NCBI RefSeq assembly: GCF_910592395.1
Contig: NC_088313.1
Span: 12,478,437-12,542,436 of the forward strand
DNA: 64,000 bases
Source: Lineus longissimus
Taxonomy: Eukaryota > Nemertea > Pilidiophora > Heteronemertea > Lineidae
Direction of reading: 5' to 3'
Shown here: in pieces, positions 11,002 through 21,950 of the stretch
How the letters are laid out: every line of letters begins with the position of its first letter
Numbering within the stretch: position 1 is the first letter of the stretch
Notes under the pieces: model-generated
The model's database searches: none
What the model was told of the DNA's origin: nothing
The model's input: the letters and a program-made list of their open reading frames with translations, nothing else
Made by a program: the position numbers and the translations under genes

Positions 11002-14000
11002 ATGGCGACTACTAAGGGTAAAAGTGTGGCTGCTGAGCCAGCAACGCTTGAATTCCTATTGGAAAGGAGGCGCATCAATCGGCAGAGATACACCAAGTTG
11101 GAGAAATCCTTGTTCCGATATTATGATGATGTTCTTCCAGCATTAGACGATGATGACCGTTCACCCGAGAATGAGATTAAAGTGAGGGCAGCCATGTCTG
11201 CCAGAGAACAGTTGAAGTCAGCCTACATGGACTTGCAAGATACTCAAGACCAAGTGGATTATCACAGAGATAACGAGGAGAGGCTGAAGGCTATGTCTGA
11301 CGACCAGAGGAGAAGAGAAGATAAGGATGAGCAAGACTATAGAGAGAGGTACTTCAACTGTGATGCCAAGATCCAGAGGTTGGAGAAAGACTGGTTCAGG
11401 CCGACAAAGGAGAGGAGTGAGAGTGAAGGCAAAGGATCCCATCATAGTAGCCAGAGCAACATTGAAGTGTTAACAAAGGGTTTAGCAGAGGCTTTTAAAT
11501 CCATGAACAATGGAATATCAGGAGAGCAGCTCACAACCATCTTGTCAACTTTGACCAAGAAGAAGAGAGAGCTACCCATACCAAAATTTAGCGGCGATCC
11601 GCATTTCTTTGATCAATGGCGAGAGCTGTTAGAAGCGGAGTTGGCGAAGCCAGGTTATTCGGAGGTGGAAAAGACGCACTTTACCATTACATTACTAGAG
11701 GGCGAGTGTAGAAAGTTAGTAGCGGGTATGAAAGATCCTGATTACCAAGACATCCTCCAAGTTTTAGAAAGCAAGTATGGTGACGTGGAGAGTTGTGTGC
11801 AGAAGGCTGTAATCGAGATAGCCAACATGGAGGCACCGAGCTCCCTTGCACTAAAAGACATGGAGCCATTCTGCCATAAGCTTGTGTCAGCATGGAATTA
11901 TATTTTAAAGAAAACCGAGGCTCTATGTGAACTAGACGAAACAAGTTGGATTTTCACGGCATTGGTCAGGCCCAAAATTCCCAAAACACTGTTGCGAAAG
12001 TGGGATGGCGAAAAGCTGAAGGCAAAAACAAAGTCGACTTTGCCTCTGAAATTTCCCGACTTACTGGAAAGGCTACTCGACGCCCTGCAAGTTACCCGAA
12101 GGACGGAAATGGAGGGGGGAAAGCGACCAACCACAAGTAGTAGTACTTCACACTCACAGAAACCAGAGAAAAAACATACTAGTACTAGTTATGGCAAGCC
12201 AAGTGCATATGCATTGAATGTCAATGCTACAAGTAACCCTAAAGCTGGACAATCAAAACAGAAGACGCAGAGTCGAACTCCCAAGTGCCCTGTATGCCAA
12301 GAAGCACATCTACTTTATCAGTGCCAGACCTTCAAAGCCATGAGTGTCAGTGATCGCATAGACAAGGTCAAGAGTTTAAAACTTTGTTTTAACTGCTTTG
12401 CTTCGCATTATGTCAAAGACTGTAATTCAAGACACTGTCAGAGATGTGGGAAGAAACATCATACCTTGATCCATTATGATCGTGAGCCAGAGCTACCGGA
12501 AGAAGAGCAAGTACAAGGTCTACGTCAAAAAACGGAATTTCCCAAGAGTGTAGGACTTGTCAAGGCCATTACAGGTCCAAAGGAGATATTGATGCAATCC
12601 ACTCTAGCAAGAATCGAATCACGAGGAGCAATTTCAGTAGCGAGAATCTTATTTGATACAGGCAGCGGTGTATCATTCATAAGTAACAAGATGGCAAGAA
12701 AACTGGACTTGCGAGGACCCAAGGTTGAGGCAGAATTTTCACTAGCCGGTGGTAACCAGATGAGATTGAAAACAGAGAGAGTTAAGTTTCATCTATCAAG
12801 CGCTATTCCTAATTGGAAAGGTGAGGAATTTGAGATAGAGGCCTACACAGTTGATCAGCCTAGCATGGACCTCAACTGCGTGAGAGTAGATTTGTCAAAG
12901 CTGCAACACTTGCAGGGATTGCAGATAGCAGACACATACCCCCGTGAATCGGCTGAAATTGATGTTATGTTGGGGCTAGAGGATACCACAAACATCTTAC
13001 TGCCTGTTAGAAAAACTGGACCACCAGGAATGCCAACTGCCACAAAGAGTCATTTTGGATGGGTACTTTCAGGTATCTGCCCAGTAGAGGAGCCAAACCA
13101 ACGACATGGAAAGATTGGTATGGTAAACACGTGTCATAGAGTTTCCTTGGAGAATGAAACTGACTTTGCAGCCAGACATTGGGACCTAGAACACTTGGGA
13201 ATATTACCTAATGAGGTCAAGCACCAAGCCACAGAATTGGAGACTGATGCATTGCAGCAGCATCTTGATAATACCAAACTCGTAGATGGTCATTACGTCA
13301 CAGGTTTGATTCGCCATCCGGACTGGAAGGACAAGTCTTTAGAATCAAATCGAACCTTAGCAGAGAAACGTCTCGAGGGGTTGGAAAGAAGATTACAGAG
13401 GGACCCAGACTTGGGAAAGGCCTACCAAGAACAGATCCAAGAGTTAGTTGATAAAGGGCGTGCCGAGAAAGTTGAGGAATTGGAGAAACAAGCGCAAGCA
13501 ATATGGTACTTGCCTCATCACCCTGTTGTTAGAATGGATAAATCAACCACAAAGGTGCGTGTTGTGTTTGACGGCTCCGCCAAAGGACCAGAGGGGGTGT
13601 CACTAAATGACACATTGTTGAGTGGACCAGCACTGCAGCCCGACCCACTTGCCATACTTTTGCGTTTCAGAAAACATAAAGTAGCGCTTGTAGCAGATAT
13701 AGAGAAAATGTTTCTTCAAATCGGCATGCAAACTGGAGATCAAGATCTACAGAGATTCTTATGGCGTGACATGGACACTAGTAAAAAACCTGATGTTTAC
13801 AGGCTGAAAACAGTAACATTTGGTCTGAAATCATCTCCATTTTCGAGTATCAAAACTGTAGTGGACCATGCACTCACACAGACAAAGGAATACCCAAAGG
13901 CTACTGAGGAAATAACAGAAAATATTTTCGTGGATGATGTACTGTCTGGAGAAGACAATACCACAGCAGCAGCAAGCTTAGCAGTAGACATGAAAACAGT

Positions 14001-16527
14001 CTTGAAATCTGGAGGATTCCCACTCAGGAAATTTGTGTCCAACAAACCAGAAGCTTTGGCTGGATTAGAGGAGTCAGATCTTGCCTGTGGTATAGTAGTC
14101 GTCACTGAGGAACAATTTACTACAAAAACGTTGGGGATCAAGTACATTCCTAAAGAGGACGTACTAATGTTTTCCTTTTGCGAGAGGATGGAAAATGTAC
14201 CCTGTGAAACTCGTAGGACTGTTTTACAACAACTTCATCGAATTTACGACCCGATGGGTTTGTTAGCACCGTTCACTTTGGTAGCCAAGCGGCTATTCCA
14301 ACAGTCCTGGATGGATCGTACTGACTGGGATGAGAAGTTATCTGATGAACTTCATCAGAACTGGGTACGTTGGAAGGAGCAAGTTTCTGATCTGGATCAG
14401 ATAAAGGTCCAGCGATGTATAGTTCCTGAGAGCTTCACTCAACCTAGATTCACACTGCATGGTTTCGGTGATGCGTGTGTAGCAGCATATGGAGGAGTAG
14501 TTTACGTCAGGGTTGAGGACTTGCCAACAGAGAGAGTGCACACAGCTGTACTGTGCTCTAAAACTAGAGTGTCACCACTTGGAAAGAAGAGAAGCTTACC
14601 AGAGCTAGAGCTCATGGCTGCGCTAATCACAGCACGCTTGGTAAACTACGTTCAACGTGAAATCAAGTTGGAAATAGAGGATGTACACTGCTGGACTGAC
14701 TCACAAGTAGTACTTGCCTGGATTAGCAAACCTGCCTACACTTGGCAGACGTTCGTTGCCAATCGCGTGAGTGAGATACAGAATCTAGTACCACCTAGGA
14801 AGTGGAGTCATTTGCCAGGGAAAATTAACCCCGCTGATCTATGCTCGAGAGGATGTTCTGCTGAAAGCTTAGTTAACTCGCAACTCTGGTGGGAAGGGCC
14901 AGACTTCCTAAGAAAAGAAGAAGAAAGTTGGCCAAAACAGCGAATTGACACAGCTGAACTGGAATTGGCTGAACAGAAGAAAAAACCCAAGACTTTCTCA
15001 GCACTGCAAGTCAAAGAGAAAACAACTGACCAAACCAAAAGTGAGCAGCTGAAACTAGTGGAGAAATATGAGAGTTACCACAAGTTTCTGAGAGTGATGA
15101 ATAGAGTCCGAAGCTTAAAGTACCGAGTGAGGAGAGGAGATGGGCAACATGTTCGAGAAGAAAATGCAATCTTGACTCTCACTGATCAAAGAGAAGAGGA
15201 GTTGTATTGGTTACGTTGGGCTCAAGAACAAGCATTTTCAGTGGAAATTCATGCAGTACAGAATAATCTTTCGATTCCTGCAAATAGCCGCTTGAAACAG
15301 CTTGATCCGATATGGGATGAGAAACTGAAGTTACTCCGTGTTGGGGGGAGACTACACAAAGCACTACTGCCAGATGAGCTTAGAAACCCCATCATATTGC
15401 CTAATCACAATAGATTTGTGGAAATGTTGATAATCCACTATCACATCATATTTGGACACACAGGAGTTGTTCAAACCTTGTCTAACTTGAGAAGCAAATA
15501 CTGGTTAGTATGTGGCCGGCAGGAAATTCGCAGAGTCCTACCATGTAAGAAATGTAGAAGTGCCAGAAAATTAGAGCAGAAAATGGCGCCGTTGCCAGAG
15601 GAAAGGGTTAATGTATCGCCACCATTTACCAACATTGGAGTGGACTATGCTGGACCACTCTATGTTAGAGAAGTACATGTCAGTGGAAAACATGGAGCTG
15701 GAAGCAACAAGGCTTACATCCTCATATTCACATGTATGGCCACCAGGGCAGTGCATTTAGAGCTGACAGCAAATTTGACAACAGAGGAGTTCCTACAAGC
15801 ATTGAGACGCATGATGAATCGGCGTGGAAAGTGTTGTACCATCTACTCCGATAATGCAAAAACATTTGAGAGTGCAGCTTCATTGCTTTACCGTTTGTTC
15901 CACAACAATGCGAGAATCAAGGATAAACTCAGACTGGAAGGAATCGAGTGGAAGTTCATAACTCCTAGGGCTCCATGGCATGGAGGATTTTATGAACGAC
16001 TTGTTGGAAGTGTAAAACGAGCTCTCTCAAAGATTCTCAGAAAGGCCAGCCTGACATTTACCGAGCTTCAGACCGTGCTCACTGATGCAGAAGCTCAAGT
16101 CAATTCTCGACCCTTATCGGATATCTCGGCTGACAAGGAGGATCCTCTTCCATTAACCCCTGGTCACTTGATCATAGGAAGAAATCTGCAGTTGCTACCA
16201 TCTGTATACAAGCCAGAGTTGTCACTTGAAAGGAGATGGGCCTATCAACAGAGGATATCCAAACAGTTTTGGAAAAGGTGGACAAGTGAATACCTTGTGG
16301 AATTACAGCGCCGTTCAAAATGGACAGAGATACGAGATAATCTGCAAGAGGGAGACATCGTTCTAGTGGCGGAGGACAACATCAGAAAACTAGATTGGGC
16401 ACTAGGACGTGTGATGGCCACACACCCAGGAAGAGACGGGTTGGTTAGGTCAGTCACAGTGAAAACCAAGAGAGGATTGATGAGAAGGCCTATTCAGAAG
16501 TTGCGTTTGTTGGAACCCGCAGAATAG
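11002..16527 (+). CDS. BEL gag-pol polyprotein, intact
   Basis: A single 1841-aa frame starting at ATG 11002. Residues 1-190 are charged and coiled-coil-like. About 195-340 is DUF1759-type gag (PIPKFSGDPHFFDQW). Zinc knuckles lie at about 433-497 (CPVC..., CFNCFASHYVKDC, CQRCGKKHH). Aspartic protease is at about 550 (ILFDTGSGVSFIS). RT has a VADIEKMFLQI palm motif and the catalytic FVDDVLSG near residue 976. RNase H follows (HGFGDACVAAYGG, CWTDSQVVLAWI). Integrase has an H2C2 segment (HYHIIFGHTG...CKKC, about 1475-1515) and D, D, E in VDYAGP (about 1548), YSDNAKTF (about 1616) and GGFYERLVG (about 1671). The BEL C-terminal module closes the protein. No env-like frame follows. Confidence 0.96.
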   Translation: MATTKGKSVAAEPATLEFLLERRRINRQRYTKLEKSLFRYYDDVLPALDDDDRSPENEIKVRAAMSAREQLKSAYMDLQDTQDQVDYHRDNEERLKAMSDDQRRREDKDEQDYRERYFNCDAKIQRLEKDWFRPTKERSESEGKGSHHSSQSNIEVLTKGLAEAFKSMNNGISGEQLTTILSTLTKKKRELPIPKFSGDPHFFDQWRELLEAELAKPGYSEVEKTHFTITLLEGECRKLVAGMKDPDYQDILQVLESKYGDVESCVQKAVIEIANMEAPSSLALKDMEPFCHKLVSAWNYILKKTEALCELDETSWIFTALVRPKIPKTLLRKWDGEKLKAKTKSTLPLKFPDLLERLLDALQVTRRTEMEGGKRPTTSSSTSHSQKPEKKHTSTSYGKPSAYALNVNATSNPKAGQSKQKTQSRTPKCPVCQEAHLLYQCQTFKAMSVSDRIDKVKSLKLCFNCFASHYVKDCNSRHCQRCGKKHHTLIHYDREPELPEEEQVQGLRQKTEFPKSVGLVKAITGPKEILMQSTLARIESRGAISVARILFDTGSGVSFISNKMARKLDLRGPKVEAEFSLAGGNQMRLKTERVKFHLSSAIPNWKGEEFEIEAYTVDQPSMDLNCVRVDLSKLQHLQGLQIADTYPRESAEIDVMLGLEDTTNILLPVRKTGPPGMPTATKSHFGWVLSGICPVEEPNQRHGKIGMVNTCHRVSLENETDFAARHWDLEHLGILPNEVKHQATELETDALQQHLDNTKLVDGHYVTGLIRHPDWKDKSLESNRTLAEKRLEGLERRLQRDPDLGKAYQEQIQELVDKGRAEKVEELEKQAQAIWYLPHHPVVRMDKSTTKVRVVFDGSAKGPEGVSLNDTLLSGPALQPDPLAILLRFRKHKVALVADIEKMFLQIGMQTGDQDLQRFLWRDMDTSKKPDVYRLKTVTFGLKSSPFSSIKTVVDHALTQTKEYPKATEEITENIFVDDVLSGEDNTTAAASLAVDMKTVLKSGGFPLRKFVSNKPEALAGLEESDLACGIVVVTEEQFTTKTLGIKYIPKEDVLMFSFCERMENVPCETRRTVLQQLHRIYDPMGLLAPFTLVAKRLFQQSWMDRTDWDEKLSDELHQNWVRWKEQVSDLDQIKVQRCIVPESFTQPRFTLHGFGDACVAAYGGVVYVRVEDLPTERVHTAVLCSKTRVSPLGKKRSLPELELMAALITARLVNYVQREIKLEIEDVHCWTDSQVVLAWISKPAYTWQTFVANRVSEIQNLVPPRKWSHLPGKINPADLCSRGCSAESLVNSQLWWEGPDFLRKEEESWPKQRIDTAELELAEQKKKPKTFSALQVKEKTTDQTKSEQLKLVEKYESYHKFLRVMNRVRSLKYRVRRGDGQHVREENAILTLTDQREEELYWLRWAQEQAFSVEIHAVQNNLSIPANSRLKQLDPIWDEKLKLLRVGGRLHKALLPDELRNPIILPNHNRFVEMLIIHYHIIFGHTGVVQTLSNLRSKYWLVCGRQEIRRVLPCKKCRSARKLEQKMAPLPEERVNVSPPFTNIGVDYAGPLYVREVHVSGKHGAGSNKAYILIFTCMATRAVHLELTANLTTEEFLQALRRMMNRRGKCCTIYSDNAKTFESAASLLYRLFHNNARIKDKLRLEGIEWKFITPRAPWHGGFYERLVGSVKRALSKILRKASLTFTELQTVLTDAEAQVNSRPLSDISADKEDPLPLTPGHLIIGRNLQLLPSVYKPELSLERRWAYQQRISKQFWKRWTSEYLVELQRRSKWTEIRDNLQEGDIVLVAEDNIRKLDWALGRVMATHPGRDGLVRSVTVKTKRGLMRRPIQKLRLLEPAE

Positions 16528-16977
16528 ACATTTAATCCAGAGTGACATACAAGAATTGGAGTTGAGTTTTGGTAACTCAGTCGTAGTTGTCAGATACATG
16601 CATGTCAACTGATTGCCAAATCTCTATCAAGGGGTCAAAATTCTTAACATTTTGATTACATGTATTAGTATACTATTATTACTATTACTAGGTATATCAT
16701 CATCAGAGTTTCTTACCAGAAGGTTGTAATTTACATTTCCCAGGTTGGTAATTGGGGGGAATACTCTTAGCATTAGATTTGTCATTATGTGTATTTGAGT
16801 TATTTGACGGTATATTCTATAGGGTATAGAATTAGGTGTAGTTGTTTACTTATGTATGCTAGGTCTTGCATTTTGGAGCTATTGTGTTCAGCATACATTT
16901 CTCAGAATTAAGCCTTACGGCGGGTTAGGTTCATTGTGTTATTGAAAATCTCGCCTCCTCGATTTTCAGGGGGGGAG
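16528..16977 (+). other. BEL 3' untranslated region and polypurine tract
   Basis: Non-coding. It ends in AGGGGGGGAG (16968-16977) immediately before the 3' LTR, the expected position for priming plus-strand DNA synthesis. Confidence 0.85.
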
Positions 16978-17159
16978 TGTTGTGTATTTGGTTGAGACGG
17001 TTTTATGTATAACGACAACAACGAGCAATGGCGAGATATGAGAGCACGTGCGATGAATTTGTATTTTAGAATCCTTAATAAATATACAGTCCCTACAGAA
17101 CACAGCCGAATGTCGCCCTGTATTTCCCACTTACTCCAAACTTAAGTAGCTACAGAACA
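16978..17159 (+). repeat. BEL 3' LTR
   Basis: 182 bp, 181 of 182 identical to the 5' LTR, directly preceded by the polypurine tract and followed by the target duplication GTTAG. Confidence 0.95.
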
Positions 17160-19484
17160 GTTAGCTCATTTAGAAGGGCTGGAACATGGGCAGACACCAA
17201 CTCTTTTTGCAAGATTCCGAAATATTCGGGCGCCGACATTTCGGGACTGGATAAGAAACGAAGATGACATTAGAACTGAGTTTGTAGAGGGTCAACGACG
17301 ACGACGACGAATGAGAAGATACCGGCAACTTGGCAATGGTAAGCAATCGATTTCCACAGGCTAAAGGAAACCTATCGCGCAACGCTTGTAAAAATGGGGA
17401 GTTTTGAACGGCCCGGTTAAAACCGAAGGTGGGAATAAGCTTCCATTCTTAAAATTTAGCAGTTTCCAGTTCCCCGGGTCGTGAGCTGGCATCAAGGTAA
17501 CATTGCATATCGTGCATAACATTACTGACTCCAGTCAATGAACTGCATAAGATGTAATCACCTATTTAGTTATTTTTACAACGTTCAGCCAGTCTAAATA
17601 AAGATTTTGATCTCTTTAAGCATAAACTATTTGCTTGTTCACTGAAAAGTCTTATGATTGTATACAGCTGATAATTAGGCCATTGTTTGTGCTTAAAGGT
17701 TTCTGGCCCGAGGTGGAAGATTCTCTAGCAGACTGGTATCAAAATAGAAGGACGCTGGGTTTTCCCGTAGCTGGGCAAGATCTCACAGGACAAGCAACGA
17801 GGGAATTTCGTCAGTGGATCGGGGAATTGCCAGATGGAGATATGGAACCTTTACAGAGGGACCGCCCCCATAGATTGGACTTTAGGGCATCACAGTCATG
17901 GCTGAAAGGATTCATGCAAAGGTGAATCATATTAATGTATTACGTTTCTATTGTTCGTTGACCCTAACGGCGTCGTCCCATTTCTATCGAAGAACGCAGG
18001 CACAGTACCATTCACTTTCGGTCCGTGTAATAGACATGCTTATTTCATTTCAGGCATCGAATAAGTTACAGGCGCGCCACAAAGGACTCCAAAAAGATAC
18101 CACCGAATGCTGCAGAACTTGTTAAAGCATTTCAGAGACAAGTTGCGGACACGTTACGAGAACAGAACATTCAACCAGATCATCTTTTCAATATGAATCA
18201 AACGTTCGTCCGTTATGACTTTCCTCCGAACTACTCGATGGACAACAAAGGAAACCACGACACCGATATCCCATCTTCCAGGGGCAACCCGAAAGAAGGA
18301 TGTACAGTCACTTTACTGATTGCGGCTGATGGGAGGAAAGGAATTGCCGAGATTAATTTCCCTAGACTAATTCCGCACGGACGTGTTATGCAGGAACTGA
18401 GGGAGCATGCACCCGAAAACGTTAGGGTAAGTCATATCAACACAAAATCCTACTAGGTACAAATCCGCTCTTTCCTTGTGCCTATTGGAGTAGTAACTGA
18501 GAAAGTTGTAATCTAGTAAAACTTTTTAGATTTCCGTCGATGAAGAACTGAACATTTTGCATAATTCTCTTCAGTTAACATCCAGCCCAAATGGATGGGC
18601 TAAAATCGTTAGTTCAATGGGCTGAAACAGTGCTCACCGACTTCGTTGATGGAGCTGCATTTTTGCTAGTTGTGGACCGGTATCCCGCTCACCTTAATGG
18701 ACTGTTTCGAGAAGCAGTAGAGAACTTGGGTGGCGGCATGGACTTTGTTCCCGGAGGTTGTACTTCGCGTGTCCAACCACTGGATTTAACGATCATGTAT
18801 GCTTTTAAATCGAGACTGAGGGCGATCTGGAAGGCGTGGAAGGTAGGAAATACGGACGATGACGGAAACTGTCCGCCTATATCGCGTAGAGAAGTTGTAA
18901 GAATGATTGGACTAGCGTGGGAGAGAATTGTTGATGAGGCAGTGCTTGTTGCCTGGCGTGTAAGTGGACTTGTGGCAGAACATGCTAATATCGGTATCAA
19001 TGACCTAGTAATTGAAGATGAAGAGCAAGTTGATGGTTTAGAGTTTCTTTCTGACCCCGAAAATGACGAGTAGTCTGCTCAGTACATGTTAAATGATTTC
19101 GTTACCGTACACTGTGTTTGAATAAAAGGACAATAGTGTATTACAGAATAAAGTAATCCCACTACAAATTGTGGCTTACGGTTATTCACTATAATTATTT
19201 CATCTAGTCGTCCTAATACCCAAGCCTCGTAACTAAAGCTTTTACGATCGTTTACGATTATTATACCCCTCAATCTAGCGCGCTGGACAAGTTGAAGTCC
19301 TGCCCCATAGAAATGTCTAGCCTTTACATCATTCTATTGAGGGACTAAAGGCCTACAAAAGGCAGGCCCATGAAAACCACCATTAGGTAATACAAGCTGT
19401 TCGATCTACCATGCTACCCCTACTACATTACGGTATTATTAGAACTCAGAAAAATGTTTATGACATGGACTCGCGTCGAGGTAA

Positions 19485-20739
19485 GGGGCCTTGTCCAAAT
19501 TATTCGCCGAAATTCACCGTAATTCGCCCCAAAAACGCCACAAATTCGCCTTAAATTCGCCGAAAGTCTCCGGCGAATTTCTGACGATGTTTGGCGAAGT
19601 TTGGGCGATTTTGAAGGCGAATTTCGGCGAATTTATGGCGAATTAGCGGCGATTTTATGGCGAATTTCAGGCGAATTGCAGGCGAATTTCAGGCGAACTT
19701 TCGGCGAATTCCCGACGATTTTTCGACGAGTTTTTATCATTGAACGTTGGCGAAATTTATACCAGGCAAATTTCGACGAGGAGAGGCGAAGTGAAAATCG
19801 CCGAAATCTGGCGAATTTCCGTATTTTTGGGCGCATTTTTTTACCAGAAAGCAGTCGCAGCTCACCCTGTTCTTTGTATCGTCATCCTCCTCATTGTACG
19901 TCCAATGGAGAACAGAGAGATTTCTGTAATGGTGAGTACAAGATTTTTTCTCTGTTTTTTCTACAGGACACATCGGGCAGTCACGTGACAAGGGGTTGGT
20001 TCAATACCTGGCACTGGCACGCTGGCACTGGGACTGGCACTGGCTCTTGCCCAAATGGTCTGCAGTGGATCTAATGTGCGACTGCTTGTAATGTTTTTAC
20101 GTATTTTTGATAATGACCTTTGAAAGCCCATATACTTCAGACCCTTTATGGCATCAAAAACAAACTTTATTTTCTCCACTGATAATAATCTGTAGGCCCG
20201 ACGCAGCCCCGGCGGTCGAGGTTACCTGGACTATAGTAATAATTATAATCTTTTTGCTCTGTAGACGTGCATTGAACAGTCAGTTCTACATTGACAGTGG
20301 ATGTACTATTTTTGGCCAATATTTTTTATAATCCAACACAAGGTAGCAACAGATCTTCTATTTTTACGACATTGCAATGAGGAACCGGCGAGGAGGTGAT
20401 TTTCGCCAGATTGTAGCGATTTGTGGCGAATTTGAGCCAGATATATTTCGATCGGCGAATTTCGGCGAAGTTCATTGAAATACCAGCGGCGATTTCTCGG
20501 CGAAATTTTGGCGAATTTGTGGCGAATTTGTGGCGATTTTATGGCGAATTCTCGGCGAATTTATGGCGAATTCTAGGCGATTTCTGTCGAACTTTCCGGC
20601 GAATTTTTGATGATTTTTGAGGAGGTTTTGGCGAATTTTGGCGAACTTGTAAAAATTCGCCGTAAATTCGCCGTAAATTCGCCGTAAATTTGCCAGAAAT
20701 TCGCCGGTGAATTTCGGCGAATAATTTGGACAAGGCCCC
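19485..20739 (+). mobile_element. Harbinger-like non-autonomous element built of GGCGAATTT repeats
   Basis: TIR GGGGCCTTGTCCAAATTATT continues into CGCCGAAAT and matches the reverse complement of the right end. A 3-bp duplication TAA flanks it (19482-19484 and 20740-20742), as is usual for PIF/Harbinger elements. Both arms (about 19500-19830 and 20395-20720) consist of degenerate tandem copies of a roughly 10-13 bp unit, GGCGAATTT with variable spacers. The middle (about 19830-20390) is unique and contains a short CTGGCACTGGGA-type repeat. ORFs across it are products of the repeat. It sits in the right TIR of the pogo-like element. Confidence 0.85.
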
Positions 20740-20893
20740 TAAGTTGGATTCTCCCCTATTTTACAAACACCTCCCTCATTGATCAATGACGGGGCGAATC
20801 ATCAGTGTTTCACTAAGGGATGCATTTTAGTTTGACATTGCTTCCTGTTATGTAACTAGCTACATGTACTGCAGACATGTACAAAAACAATTA

Positions 20894-21948
20894 CAGTGGA
20901 ACCCCGGTAACACGACCACCCAAGGGACTAAGCCGAAGTGGTCGTGTTACCGGGGTGGTCGCGTTAGTGAATTTAAGAATCATAAGTAGGTTTTCCCGCC
21001 AAAACATCGTCCTGCTGTGTGTACATTGACATGCATTAATGACTACGCCACCGGGTGATTCGATAATTTTGTGTGTATATTACGAATAAAAAATCATTTC
21101 CTTGAGTGTTTTGCGTTTAATTTGCAACTTATGTAAATGAGTAAATAAACTGACGAGAGCTAATTAGACCAAACATTACATTAAAACTTGAGCATGCTAA
21201 TTAGAACAAGCATGTAATTCACACCATCGGCAGCTGCCCTTCTTGATGTCAAGCTAATATTCCCGCTAACATTGAGAGAGGTGATGTGAGAAGACGTTGA
21301 GAATTCTTCCTGATGTCTTCCTGCTTTAACATTAGCCAATTTGAACTGGTACTGATTAAATCATCTTTTTAATAACGTATTTTATCAACATTACGACGTA
21401 GTAAGCATTCTTTACTTTGAGTATCGGTACTCTTACTAATCAACATAATTTATTTGTCCTAAAAACTACGTGTGCATGCCTCTTGACATCATTTAATACT
21501 AAATGATGAAAAAACAAACCGTGAGTCGAAAAGAAAGTTTATTCTTCATTTTATTTGCGCTTACATTTGATCAAACCTTGGAGGAATTATACTTGAAGTA
21601 TAGTTCCTCCAAGATCAAACTCACTTACACATCATTTATTTTCATATGGATTCCCATGGTCATTGTGTTCGAGGTGCTAATTATCAACACGGATTTGCGA
21701 GAAGGTGCCAATTGATACCATGCAGTCATGGTTGATTACGGCAATTAGGCCTCATGGTCGCGTTAGCGGGGTTAATTTGCAGTTTGGGACCGACCAAGCT
21801 GGTGGTCGCGGTCTGGGTACCGGGGTGGTCGTGTTAGCGAGGGCCAGTTAATGGGAATTAGAGAGAAAACCATTCGGGACCGGAGAATTTTGGTCGTGTT
21901 CGCGGGGTGGTCGCGTTACTGAGGTGGTCGCCGACCGGGGTTCCACTG
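20894..21948 (+). mobile_element. TA-flanked MITE, TIR CAGTGGAACCCCGGT
   Basis: Begins CAGTGGAACCCCGGTAACACGACCACC and ends with the inverted CCGGGGTTCCACTG-type terminus, with TA on both sides (20892-20893 and 21949-21950). The motif GGTGGTCGYGTTA is repeated many times near both ends, partly as hairpins (20905-20955 and 21740-21935). TA targets and the CAGT start fit a Tc1/mariner-pogo non-autonomous family. The small ORF at 21503-21715 has no recognised content. Confidence 0.8.
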
Positions 21949-21950
21949 TA

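Larger units (their letters stand above)
9209..17159 (+). mobile_element. Full-length, young BEL retrotransposon
   Basis: Two 182-bp LTRs (9209-9390 and 16978-17159) begin TG, end CA and differ at one base. They are flanked by a perfect 5-bp target duplication, GTTAG (9204-9208 and 17160-17164). Between them lie a 1.6-kb leader, one uninterrupted 1841-codon gag-pol frame and a polypurine tract. The total is 7951 bp. All domains needed for an autonomous BEL element appear present. Near-identical LTRs and an unbroken frame indicate a very recent insertion, the youngest event in the nest. Confidence 0.97.
9121..19073 (+). pseudogene. Pogo-like transposase, split by BEL insertion
   Basis: The first exon (MDEAGGPPRQRLQAYSLQQK...) starts at 9121 and is cut at 9208 by the BEL element. 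It resumes at 17160 in the same frame (AHLEGLEHGQTPTLFARF...) and ends at a splice donor near 17340. A CENP-B-type DNA-binding exon lies at about 17697-17923 (FWPEVEDSLADWYQNRR, FRASQSWLKGFM). DDE exons lie at about 18060-18426 and 18575-19073. The catalytic region shows NMNQTFVRYDFP (family norm NMDQT), VVDRYPAHL and GGCTSRVQPLD. The first Asp is therefore Asn. AATAAA at 19121 is a possible poly(A) signal. Catalytic-residue loss plus the insertion mean it is dead here. Confidence 0.85.
8819..20756 (+). mobile_element. Pogo-like (Tc1/mariner group) transposon with long TIRs
   Basis: The left end (8819 onward: GGGAGAATCCAACTTACCTC, then CGACGCGAGTC and about 150 further similar bases to about 9010) is mirrored by the right end, read backwards from 20756. 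The right TIR is split by a MITE at 19485-20739, so its inner part lies at about 19300-19481. TA dinucleotides flank both ends (8817-8818 and 20757-20758). Without its insertions the element is about 2.7 kb. Its gene encodes a pogo-type DDE transposase. The insertion lies in the C-terminal codons of element A's transposase: reading across the empty site gives a short, plausible end (LFYKHLPH then stop). Confidence 0.88.

Noticed and set aside
19601-20074. 157-aa ORF with IYGELAAILWRISGEL repeats
   Set aside because: Product of GGCGAATTT repeats in a MITE.
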